From: Hepsetus odoe
Taxonomy: Eukaryota > Chordata > Actinopteri > Characiformes > Hepsetidae
NCBI GenBank assembly: GCA_017165825.1
Contig: CM029376.1
Coordinates: forward strand, 22,921,807-22,985,806
DNA: 64,000 bases
Direction of reading: 5' to 3'
Of the stretch, positions 59,901 through 64,000 are shown one piece after another. The translations under genes and the position numbers were made by a program. Numbering within the stretch: the first letter of the stretch is position 1; every line of letters starts with the position of its first letter. The notes beneath the pieces are model-generated. The model saw nothing but the letters and a program-made list of their open reading frames with translations, searched no databases and was not told the origin of the DNA.

Positions 59901-61820
59901 TGTTCTCATTCAACAATCTGAATATCTCTGCATGCTCATTAAAAGCCATTAACATCTGTGAAAAATGTGTGCAGTGGTTAAGGGCACGTCTTTTTCTGCC
60001 ACAAACTCTGGCAGACAACAGCCCTATATTTACAGACAAGCCCACCCAGCAGTTAAATTCATCTCCTTATTGATCTCCATGATGTACCGATTGATCCAGT
60101 CCATGCTGATGGATGAGGGAAAGACAGGCAGCACAGTGATTTATCGTTACATGATAGGAAAGGCATAAAGCAAAGGGGCAGTGACAACTGACAGATGAAC
60201 TTCTAACATAATGTAAAGGAAGGAAAGATGTCAATATTATAAAGTTCAGAAACTGCATATTGTTGTTGTCGTTTGATGGCTTTTGAAGGAACCGTGGTAA
60301 CCGAACAGCACCTTGCATCTCCAATTGGTCAATCAGAATAAAGTGAATGAAGAGGGGGCGGGGCTTATGCTCTGCATGCACCCCGGTTCAAAAGATTATC
60401 AAAACCACTCACACTGATTTTATATCTTAATGATTATGCTATGTGAACATTTTTGCAAAATTTGTGGAACTCTCATTTAAGTCTAGATCTCTGAACTGGA
60501 AAATAGTTACACCTGCATAACAATGCACCATTACAGAATATGAACACGATGTAAATGCTCGACTTTTCATTCTTTATTAAGTGCTTCACCTAAAGTACTG
60601 CTCTGCACTACAATGTTAAAGACTAAGCAACTTGATAATCTGAAAGATCCTACCTGATTGTAGGGCTTCAGTTCAGAACCTGATAAGTGGTAGAGTGGCT
60701 TTGTGTGGCCTTGTTGCATGAAGTCCCTGAAGAATTTGTTGATTTCGGGGATAGAGATCACACAAACTGTGGAGCTGGCCAAGGGCTCAGGAGATTCAGG
60801 TTTGCTGCGGGCAAAGGCAGCAAACAGCACGTCATCTTCTTCCTTCAGGCCCATCTCCTTGGACAGGTCTTTGCCAGCTTTGGCTACATGTGCTGCCTGA
60901 AGGACATTGAACACCATCTGGGTAGAGCGTTTTCTCCTCCCTTTCTCGGAGTAGATACACTCAAAGGGCATCTCAACATAGTGCAGAAGCTCCAGGTCGA
61001 ATGAGCACACGCGCACAATCCGGGTGTGGAAGGCCTTGGAACTGCTGCTTTCCCGCTGCACGGTGAGAAAGTAAACATACGCGCCACTCTGGAAGGAATA
61101 GACATAGTTCAGGGGATAATTTCCTCGCAGTCCAGGTGCCAGGTCCATGTAGGACTGCTTAGATACAAACTCAAAACGGTCTTGGGTCTCCCACATCTTT
61201 CTCACAGAGATTGTGTGGTGGAGACGTGGAGAAGAAGCAGGGGATGGGTCCAGGGGCTCTGAATTAGCAACAAAGAACCTCACAACTCCACCAACTTCTA
61301 CGTTTACTATCTGGGTTCCTGCAGGGCTGGCGACATATTGACTGCCGTCTCTGTTATGTGAGCCCATGCAGTTGACATCAATGTCTAGAGGACCATCTTC
61401 CAGCAAGTGATGGGTACAAACACCATTTCCCACTGTGCCACAGCTAAACAGCTCAGGGTCGTAGTAGGTCTCCATCACCAGGGCCATGTTGGTGTTGTTA
61501 GCGTTGGCTGGCTTTTCACTGCAGCCCTGACAAGCACTGCATCCTGGACCATCATGGACAGGCCCAGTGTCATACTCAAACATCTTCTTAAGTTCTCCAG
61601 ATAATGCATACAGTTTGTTGGTAGCACCCACGTACAAACTTCCATTGAAAACTAGAAGCTTCTGGACTGGTGTGTTGGACGCAAAGTGGGGGAGGTCGTA
61701 GGTCACTGATAGATTGATTTTGGAGACTTCTCTTGGTTCCTTACAGTGCCCATCGATGCCGCACCACAATGTTTGTAGAAAGAGGAGGATGCAAACGGCA
61801 GCAGGGAGGATCGTTCTCAT
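19178..61820 (-). CDS. met: met: hepatocyte growth factor receptor tyrosine kinase, spliced gene of 19 recognised coding exons
   Basis: Single-pass receptor tyrosine kinase of the plasma membrane. In the family, HGF binding to the Sema/PSI/IPT ectodomain drives dimerisation, activation-loop tyrosine phosphorylation and signalling through a C-terminal docking site. Coding exons on the minus strand, high to low: 60654-61820, 46799-46990, 42512-42646, 42027-42206, 40413-40573, 39655-39757, 39354-39490, 39105-39272, (exon 10 not found), 32627-32845, 31103-31249, 28460-28616, 27734-27868, 27083-27322, 24708-24788, 22785-22966, 22415-22524, 21788-21953, 20515-20651, 19178-19388. These sum to 4028 nt; adding a 3n+1 exon of about 103 nt would give a protein near 1376 residues, close to human MET (1390). 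Exon sizes 192, 135, 161, 137, 147, 81, 182, 110, 166 and 137 agree with my recollection of human MET. The paralogue mst1r (RON) is less likely: exon 14 and the docking site read as MET. Confidence 0.95.
19389..20514 (-). other. met intron 20
   Basis: 1.1 kb. The 3' half near 20330-20514 is conserved in the left arm (12502-12690). A GT/CA-rich repeat at 20473-20509 directly follows the exon 20 donor. No other feature. Confidence 0.8.
20515..20651 (-). CDS. met: met exon 20: kinase C-lobe
   Basis: 137 nt (same as human), phase 0 in and 2 out. Reads [20 protein letters not shown] then FDITVFLLQGRRLLQPEF and CPDAL. These are standard C-lobe elements of MET (human: [20 protein letters not shown]). 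Donor GTGAGT is followed at once by a CA-rich repeat. A copy with stops is at 12380-12501. Confidence 0.96.
20652..21787 (-). other. met intron 19
   Basis: 1.1 kb of AT-rich intron between exons 19 and 20. No repeats or genes recognised. Confidence 0.8.
21788..21953 (-). CDS. met: met exon 19: DFG motif and activation loop
   Basis: 166 nt (same as human), phase 2 in and 0 out. Reads LDESYTVKVADFGLARDVYD, then KEYYSVHNKSG, then LPVKWMALESLQ. DFG binds magnesium; the paired tyrosines of DKEYYS are the autophosphorylation sites (human Y1234/Y1235). The acceptor is TTCCCCAAAG, and a SINE begins only about 17 bp upstream of the exon (see findings). Confidence 0.96.
21971..22224 (-). mobile_element. 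tRNA-derived SINE in met intron 18, next to exon 19
   Basis: Minus strand, same orientation as met: head GGGCAGCGGTGGTTAGGGAG, body GGTACCCTTGAGCAAGGTAC, and end GGGTTGTCACTTTCACTTCA. Its pyrimidine-rich end lies about 17 nt from the exon 19 acceptor. Confidence 0.88.
22415..22524 (-). CDS. met: met exon 18: catalytic loop
   Basis: 110 nt (same as human), phase 0 in and 2 out. Reads NPTVKDLMGFGLQVAKGMEY then ASKKFVHRDLAARNCM, with the intact catalytic motif HRDLAARN. Acceptor CCCCCTGCAG and donor GTAAGA. No copy was recognised in the left arm. Confidence 0.96.
22785..22966 (-). CDS. met: met exon 17: kinase N-lobe, alphaC helix and hinge
   Basis: 182 nt (same as human), phase 1 in and 0 out. 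Reads ITDIEEVSQFLKEGIIMKDF, then THPNVLSLLGICLPSEGSPL, then VLPYMKHGDLRNFI. It contains the alphaC glutamate and the LPYMKHGDL hinge of MET. Acceptor TGACTGCAG and donor GTATGT. A frameshifted copy is at 11271-11444. Confidence 0.96.
22967..24707 (-). other. met intron 16
   Basis: 1.7 kb. Contains the segment 23300-23410 conserved in the left arm and the TG/CA repeat at 24661-24703. No other recognised feature. Confidence 0.75.
24661..24703. repeat. (CA)n / (TG)n microsatellite beside exon 16 donor
   Basis: 43 bp of perfect dinucleotide repeat. On the transcript strand it reads (UG)n, starting about 5 nt into intron 16. Confidence 0.97.
24708..24788 (-). CDS. met: met exon 16: kinase P-loop and catalytic lysine
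   Basis: 81 nt (same as human), phase 1. Reads GHFGCVFHGTLLEPDGQ then HCAVKSLN. It carries the end of the glycine-rich loop and the ATP-binding lysine of the AVK motif. The intron immediately after the GTAAGTG donor is a TG repeat of about 43 bp (24661-24703). A decayed copy is at 9315-9383. Confidence 0.95.
24789..27082 (-). other. met intron 15
   Basis: 2.3 kb. Contains the segments 24790-24975 and 25805-26205 that are conserved in the left arm, and CA-rich DNA near 25950-26030. No gene. Confidence 0.75.
27083..27322 (-). CDS. met: met exon 15: juxtamembrane and start of kinase P-loop
   Basis: 240 nt, phase 1 in and out. Reads DQNLPMSPNEACRPPPPYAH, then HVDLSPMLGAAEGDLGSPLL, then VDLSSLHPELLKEVQHVVI, and ends EIIGRG. 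Human MET shows DMSPILTSGDSDISSPLL and [20 protein letters not shown]. The glycine loop is split between this exon (GRG) and exon 16 (HFGCV). The proline run PPPPY is not in my recollection of human MET. Confidence 0.95.
27734..27868 (-). CDS. met: met exon 14: juxtamembrane regulatory exon
   Basis: 135 nt, phase 1 in and out, so skipping it would keep the frame, as in mammals where the exon is 141 nt. Reads AEGMVWYDGRTHIPHLDMLA, then ARSVSPTNEMVSHES, then LDYRTT. It keeps the two known negative-control sites: the serine of RSVSP (human S985) and the Cbl-binding DYR tyrosine (human Y1003). This exon helps distinguish MET from RON. Confidence 0.95.
27869..28459 (-). other. met intron 13
   Basis: About 590 bp with a GA-rich purine tract at 27890-28027 and a CA repeat at 28363-28404. 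Confidence 0.75.
28363..28404. repeat. (CA)n microsatellite
   Basis: Nearly perfect CA repeat with one interruption (CATA). Confidence 0.95.
28460..28616 (-). CDS. met: met exon 13: transmembrane segment
   Basis: 157 nt, phase 0 in and phase 1 out. Reads WIQATSSVILGRVVLAQEQD, then about 22 hydrophobic residues from PLIVSVVCVSMLL to VFAW, then the stop-transfer cluster MRRKKH. This is the single membrane helix anchoring the receptor; the kinase lies on the cytosolic side. Acceptor TGTGTTGCAG and donor GTATGT. Confidence 0.94.
28794..28977 (-). mobile_element. truncated SINE (GTCACTTTCACTT-tailed family)
   Basis: Minus strand: body GAGCGAGGTACCGTCCCCAT and tail AGTCACTTTCACTTTTTCAC. The tRNA-like head is missing. 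Confidence 0.82.
30099..30646. mobile_element. Tc1/mariner-derived fold-back element, copy B (complete)
   Basis: 548 bp flanked by TA. Ends are inverse of each other: CAGTACTGTGCAAATGTTTA and the reverse complement of AACTTTTGCACAGTACTG. The arms stay complementary through TCTAGGTAGACTTGCACACA and its mirror near 30440-30460, leaving a short centre. It lies in a TA-rich setting (30083-30098, 30647-30656). Confidence 0.92.
31103..31249 (-). CDS. met: met exon 12: membrane-proximal extracellular region, part 1
   Basis: 147 nt (49 codons, same as human), phase 0. Reads VPRVDVEAVKGEVLRVSNRS then CVSVALVGNTLECTVPPEL. Human: DIDPEAVKGEVLKVGNKSC and VLCTVPNDL. Acceptor GTGCACGCAG and donor GTTAGA. 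No copy was seen in the left arm of the inverted duplication. Confidence 0.94.
31250..32626 (-). other. met intron 11
   Basis: 1.4 kb. The portion from 31520 upward is in the near-identical outer block. It contains GA-type (31554-31599) and GT (32115-32145) microsatellites. Confidence 0.8.
31520..33845 (-). repeat. right outer block of the inverted duplication (within real met)
   Basis: Partner of 1472-3766, inside the functional gene: part of the exon 10-11 intron, exon 11 and part of intron 11. The GA/GAGCGA microsatellite at 31554-31599 and the GT repeat at 32115-32145 have length-variant partners at 3712-3759 and 3176-3196. Beyond 33845 I find no match on the left side. Confidence 0.93.
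32627..32845 (-). CDS. met: met exon 11: end of last IPT region
   Basis: 219 nt (73 codons), phase 0 on both sides, acceptor TTGCATGTAG and donor GTAAGA. Begins TCTQDEDKLTIVCITPSLKG and ends TPRGSKSVLEIK. Human: CQHRSNSEIICCTTPSL and NENVLEIK. This exon lies inside the near-identical outer block of the inverted duplication: an intact copy with the same protein sequence is at 2472-2690 on the plus strand. Confidence 0.95.
33846..37995 (-). other. large met intron (between exons 9 and 11), first part
   Basis: No coding exon recognised, although met exon 10 should lie between 32846 and 39104. 35000-35900 has several overlapping open frames on both strands (for example 35028-35441 plus, 35218-35625 minus, 35585-35893 minus) with no family I can name. 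A CA repeat is at 37912-37934 and a TA repeat at 37957-37996. Confidence 0.55.
37957..37996. repeat. (TA)n microsatellite
   Basis: About 20 TA units directly against the left end of a Tc1-type element. Confidence 0.96.
37996..38545 (+). mobile_element. Tc1/mariner-type element, copy C, with transposase remnant
   Basis: Ends ACTGTACAAAAGTTTAAAAC and the reverse complement of AAAACTTTTGCACAGTACTG, with TA at the borders. Between the arms, 38189-38400 on plus reads ADLNIIQYCLDYMKD, a stop, then KPTSTED and finally a NASVPRRTDAGLKAKGG-like stretch. This resembles the C-terminal end of Tc1-type transposases (DLNP motif region). It ties the short fold-back copies to a Tc1 parent. Confidence 0.88.
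38546..39104 (-). other. intron after met exon 9
   Basis: 560 bp; no convincing exon. A weak resemblance to exon 10 near 38880-38945 was rejected. Confidence 0.55.
39105..39272 (-). CDS. met: met exon 9: IPT domain 2 end / start of IPT 3
   Basis: 168 nt, phase 2 in and phase 2 out. Reads SNVSDTMLACHTPPQ, then RVRLHIDGVVREAPTNFTYN, then EDPLIHNVQPTRSFI. Human MET ends this exon with REDPIVYEIHPTKSFI. The donor is GTGCAT, weaker than most in this gene. The exon leaves two bases (AG) for the next exon to complete, and the next exon I can recognise (11) starts in phase 0, so an exon is missing between them. Confidence 0.94.
39354..39490 (-). CDS. met: met exon 8: IPT domain 2, first part
   Basis: 137 nt (same as human), phase 0 in and phase 2 out. 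Reads NPVIGGIFPEFGPKSGGT then LTIRGSYLNSGNSLKVTIG. Human MET has DPVITSISPKYGPMAGGT and LTLTGNYLNSGNS. This is the start of the second IPT repeat. Acceptor ACCCTCCAG and donor GTGAGT are intact. Confidence 0.95.
39655..39757 (-). CDS. met: met exon 7: IPT domain 1, second part
   Basis: 103 nt; its first base completes the arginine codon split with exon 6, and it ends in phase 0 after FTFV. Reads LVCGLDHVNVSNSDRWVKV and then SGKEQGEIRGFTFV. It is less conserved than its neighbours, but splice sites (GTGTTAAG acceptor, GTAAGAA donor), phase and position fit human exon 7. Confidence 0.88.
39758..40412 (-). other. met intron 6
   Basis: 655 bp of AT-rich intron; nothing recognised. Confidence 0.75.
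40413..40573 (-). CDS. met: met exon 6: IPT domain 1, first part
   Basis: 161 nt, phase 0 in and phase 2 out, the same size as human exon 6. Reads IMPTTAPLKGHTNITICG then KNFGFSKKDRFDAK. The pattern TAPLxGxTxxTICGxxFGF is typical of the first IPT/TIG immunoglobulin-like fold in MET. Acceptor CTGTTTGTAG and donor GTAAGT are present. Confidence 0.94.
40574..42026 (-). other. met intron 5
   Basis: 1.45 kb with a partial SINE at 41326-41452; otherwise nothing recognised. Confidence 0.75.
41326..41452 (-). mobile_element. internally deleted SINE (GTCACTTTCACTT-tailed family)
   Basis: Minus strand: head CTAGTGGCTAAAGACTAGGC, GAGTTCAAATCCC B-box, then a jump to ACGTTGTGGTTCACTGTGTG. The middle of the SINE body is missing. 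Confidence 0.7.
42027..42206 (-). CDS. met: met exon 5: PSI domain
   Basis: 180 nt (60 codons, residues 499-558), phase 0. This is the cysteine-rich plexin-semaphorin-integrin module linking the Sema propeller to the IPT stalk. Visible cysteines: GCEQLWNCSTC, GCGWCRKRNLC and CEASLWSQDSC. The spacing matches the human MET PSI (GCRHFQSCSQC, CGWCHDKC). Acceptor TTTCTTGCAG and donor GTAACC flank it. Confidence 0.94.
42512..42646 (-). CDS. met: met exon 4: end of Sema domain, part 2
   Basis: 135 nt (45 codons, residues 454-498), phase 0. Reads VVVSRFGNTEPHVDFLLD followed by TLPVSPEVAL and ends LLVTGNK. Human MET has VVVSRSGPSTPHVNFLLD and ends LVITGKK at the same place. Acceptor CCTCTGCAG and donor GTGAAAA are both present. 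Confidence 0.95.
42647..46798 (-). other. met intron 3
   Basis: 4.15 kb. No gene or strong repeat recognised. Several short open frames (44326-44718 plus, 45440-45682 minus) look like chance. Confidence 0.7.
46799..46990 (-). CDS. met: met exon 3: end of Sema domain, part 1
   Basis: 192 nt (64 codons, residues 390-453), phase 0 at both ends, bounded by a TTTTTTCCCTAG acceptor and a GTAAGAA donor. Translation contains FGCGKHEKSYRLEVTG and the strongly MET-like stretch ending ATLGTAEGRVIQ (human: ANLGTSEGRFMQ). It completes the last Sema blades together with exon 4. It lies about 13.7 kb from exon 2. Confidence 0.95.
47934..47980. repeat. (CA)n microsatellite
   Basis: About 23 CA units in met intron 2. 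Confidence 0.97.
52182..52615. mobile_element. Tc1/mariner-derived fold-back element, copy D
   Basis: Ends CAGTACTGTGCAAAGGTTTT and the reverse complement of AAACCTTTGCACAGTACTG, flanked by TA on both sides. It is shorter than copy B. The right arm holds a local ATTAATTA-type expansion (52498-52560) that replaces part of the arm. Confidence 0.9.
54766..54850. repeat. degenerate (GATA/GACA/GGAT)n repeat
   Basis: Mixed GACAGACGGA, GGATGGATAGA and AGACAGACAGA units, about 85 bp. Confidence 0.85.
57599..57620. repeat. (GT)n microsatellite
   Basis: About 11 GT units. Confidence 0.95.
60654..61820 (-). CDS. met: met exon 2: signal peptide, most of the Sema domain, furin site
   Basis: First coding exon: 389 codons from the ATG at 61820 to a GTAGG donor, ending in phase 0. 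Residues 1-24 are a hydrophobic signal peptide, with the mature chain probably starting near HCKEP. Residues about 30-389 form the beta-propeller Sema domain with conserved cysteines (CSACQGC near 94-100). RRKR at 295-298, before ST, matches the furin site that splits MET into alpha and beta chains. In-frame codons continue past 60654, but the family match stops at KPYNQ exactly at the donor. The acceptor is at 61837 or 61830, so the 5' UTR continues in an upstream exon. Confidence 0.96.
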
Positions 61821-61836
61821 TTTGTTTCTCTAGAAA

Positions 61837-62432
61837 CTGAAACAAACATGACATGTTAAACTTTTATCAGAACGACCAAAATAAAGCAACTGCTGCAAAA
61901 AAGCCTCAGACAAAGAAATGCCCAAACAAAAGTGAGCTACCCGTGACATTTACACACTGGTGCATACAAAGGCCCATTAGGAAATTAAAGAAGGCACACA
62001 AAATCTTCAGGGGCTTGTGATGGAGATGAACTATCCTGGTTAAATGACATGGGTAAATACCTCCCTGGACCATAATGGCAATGAGATCACTAGCTGCCAT
62101 TCTAAGTTGAGGACTGTCGGAAACAAAACAAAAAAAAAACCCCTTTGGAAAACCAGCAAATCACCACAAAGCATGTGGCCGACGACAAAAAAGGTGAAAC
62201 TCAAATGTCTAAACAGCAATTCTGTGGTTCTGTTAGAGTGGAAATGAATCACTACAACGGCAGCTTCCTCTCAAAGTGCACCAGTGACAAGTCTAAGTTT
62301 AGACAGCGTCCTCAAGGGAGCGGTTGATAAACTCAATTAAGGCGGGGAGGCTGCAGACGCTGGAGAAGTGATTTATTGTTGGTGTGCTTAAACGCTTTTC
62401 ATTTAGGAGGCTGCTTTGAGGGGGGGGGGGGG

Positions 62433-62468
<36 letters not shown>

Positions 62469-63137
62469 ATAGGATGAAATGCTGCTACTCCCACCTGAGT
62501 TCCTTATCTGAAGTATGTAGGCCTGGAGGTTCCTGAATAGAAAGTGTTATTTCACTGCGTCTGCATTGCTGTTTTAAGATATTCTGTCCCCGAGGAAAAC
62601 CCATTTTGGGCTCTGAACCACTGCATCACCTAAACTTCACACCAGACACAAGAGTGCAACACACACAAGCACCCAGACCGTCCACACAGACTCGTCCACA
62701 AAGTGCTTCTGCAAACCGACTCTACATTCAAATAAAAGTTCTTTCATAATGAAGGGACAAAACTATGAATTTGTCATTTGCTCTGTTGGAGTATTTGCCT
62801 TTTCAGACTGACGTCCTTCATCCTGAAGGAACTTGCTCAAGAACTGTAAGCAATATGTAAACAAAAACAGCAACGGTATCAAGAGACTGTCAAAACACTG
62901 GAAGTCAAATGCAAGGCACACTTCTGCACAGGTGGTCTGAAGATTAAAAAATAAAATACGTGTTTATGGTTCTGAAAAACCCCAAACGTCAGGTTGACCA
63001 AAGGCATTCGAGTCAGTGAGTCAGAAAGTAAAGAGACAGACTGAGCAGCTGTGAGAAGCTCAAATAGAAAAAAAGCTGCAAACACTTTAGTTAACAAAGA
63101 GAAATTCAGTTCAGTTCAACCCCCAGAACCAAACCCG
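61837..63137 (-). other. met intron 1 or 5' region
   Basis: Upstream of exon 2. No non-coding exon 1, TATA box or CpG-rich promoter is recognisable. It contains a poly-G/GA tract at 62420-62467. Confidence 0.6.
62420..62467 (+). repeat. poly-G run followed by (GA)n
   Basis: 16 G residues followed by about 16 GA units, a 48-bp pure purine strand. Confidence 0.97.
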
Positions 63138-63825
63138 GAGAATAACTGAGAATAGTGAGAACAGTATGAGAACAGTGAGAACAGTTGGAGAACAGTATGA
63201 GAACAGTATGAGAACAGTATGAGAACAGTGAGAACAGTTGGAGAACAGTGAGAACAGTTGTAGAACAGTTGGAGAACAGCATGAGAACAGTGAGAACAGT
63301 TGGAGAACAGTATGAGAACAGTGAGAACAATTGGAGAACAGTTGGAGAACAGTGAGAACAGTTGGAGAACAATATGAGAACAGTTGGAGAACAGTGAGAA
63401 CAGTTGGAGAACAGTTGGAGAACAGTGAGAACAGTTGGAGAATAGTGAGAACAGTTGGAGAACAGTCGGAGAACAGTTGGAGAACAGTGAGAACAGTTGG
63501 AGAACAGTCGGAGAACACTTGGAGAACAGTGAGAACAGTTGGAGAACAGTTGGAGAACAGTGAGAACAGTTGGAGAACAGTGAGAACAGTTTGAGAACAG
63601 TTGGAGAACAGTGAGAACAGTTGGAGAACAGTGAGAACAGCTGGAGAACAGTGAGAACAGTTGGAGAACAGTTGGAGAACAGTGAGAACAGTTGGAGAAC
63701 AGTGAGAACAGTTGGAGAACAGTTGGAGAACAGTGAGAACAGTGAGAACAGTTGGAGAACAGTGAGAACAGTTGGAGAACAGTGAGAACAATTGGAGAAC
63801 AGTTGGAGAACAGTTGGAGAACAGC
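63138..63825 (+). repeat. minisatellite of GAGAACAGT / TGGAGAACAGT units
   Basis: About 690 bp made only of 9-bp GAGAACAGT and 11-bp TGGAGAACAGT or ATGAGAACAGT units, often alternating as a 20-bp higher unit. The first part (63140-63330) is richer in the ATGAGAACAGT variant, the rest in TGGAGAACAGT. The minus strand is open in overlapping frames for up to 256 codons because the units contain no stop there; this is a repeat artefact, not a gene. Confidence 0.95.
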
Positions 63826-64000
63826 CCGCCAGGTTCTTGGACTTCAGCAGAAATGCCGCAGGTTTATAAACCTGACAGAAACTCACGCGATCAACTTTAA
63901 AACTAAATCAAAACTGAAGTGAAGAAGTTGTTGTTGTGAAAGGAGAGAAGTTCAGCGACCAGTGAAAACAAACTTGCGGAATATTTCAACTTCAAACGTT

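Larger units (their letters stand above)
46991..60653 (-). other. met intron 2
   Basis: 13.7 kb, the largest intron. Contains a CA repeat (47934-47980), one fold-back transposon (52182-52615), a degenerate tetranucleotide repeat (54766-54850), a GT repeat (57599-57620) and a T-run near 58030-58048. No other exon or gene recognised. Confidence 0.75.

Noticed and set aside
60567..60653. Extra residues after KPYNQ at the end of the first met coding frame
   Set aside because: Family similarity ends exactly at the GTAGG donor at 60653; the tail is intron read-through.
63111..63886. Minus-strand open frames of up to 256 codons with a repeating NCSHCSPTVL pattern
   Set aside because: They are overlapping frames through a 9/11-bp minisatellite with no stop codon in the unit; no domain, no start context, and several frames are equally open.

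Overview
The window is vertebrate genomic DNA, almost certainly from a teleost fish. It has small exons with GT/AG splice sites separated by AT-rich introns, many CA/GT, TA and GA microsatellites, tRNA-derived SINEs, a pogo/Tigger-type element and several Tc1/mariner-derived fold-back elements. I cannot name the species; an otophysan fish would fit the repeat content, but that is a guess.

The one recognisable gene is met, the hepatocyte growth factor receptor tyrosine kinase. It runs on the minus strand from the start codon at 61820 to the stop at 19178. Nineteen coding exons can be placed base by base by splice sites, reading phase and match to the MET family (human exon numbers): 2 (60654-61820, signal peptide, Sema, furin site), 3, 4, 5 (PSI), 6-9 (IPT repeats), 11-12 (end of IPT), 13 (transmembrane), 14-15 (juxtamembrane) and 16-21 (kinase and docking tail). 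The exon equivalent to human exon 10 was not found between 33.8 and 39.1 kb. Exons 9 and 11 do not join in frame, so an exon of length 3n+1 (about 103 nt expected) is either divergent, lost or missing from this assembly. The non-coding exon 1 and the promoter were not recognised.

The most unusual structure is a large, eroded inverted duplication of the 3' half of met. The right arm (about 17.2-33.8 kb) is the real gene from exon 11 to beyond the 3' end. The left arm (about 1.5-15.8 kb) carries the same order of sequence in the opposite orientation, around an axis near 16.5 kb with about 1.4 kb of unmatched sequence in the centre. The left arm holds decayed copies of exons 16, 17, 20 and 21 on the plus strand, with frameshifts, stops, deletions and one lost donor site. 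Exons 12-15, 18 and 19 are not visible there. Its outermost 2.3 kb (1472 to about 3766, matching 33845 to about 31520) is different: it is nearly identical to the real gene, including introns and an intact exon 11. That contrast suggests recent gene conversion between the arms, a second younger duplication, or an assembly problem.

Region by region: 1-1.47 kb unassigned; 1.47-15.8 kb left arm with SINE, Tigger and Tc1-type insertions; 15.8-17.2 kb hinge; 17.2-19.2 kb downstream of met including its probable 3' UTR; 19.2-33.8 kb exons 21 to 11; 33.8-39.1 kb large intron where exon 10 should lie; 39.1-47 kb exons 9 to 3; 47-60.6 kb intron 2; 60.6-61.8 kb exon 2; 61.8-64 kb intron 1 or 5' flank, with a poly-G/GA tract and a 0.7-kb minisatellite.
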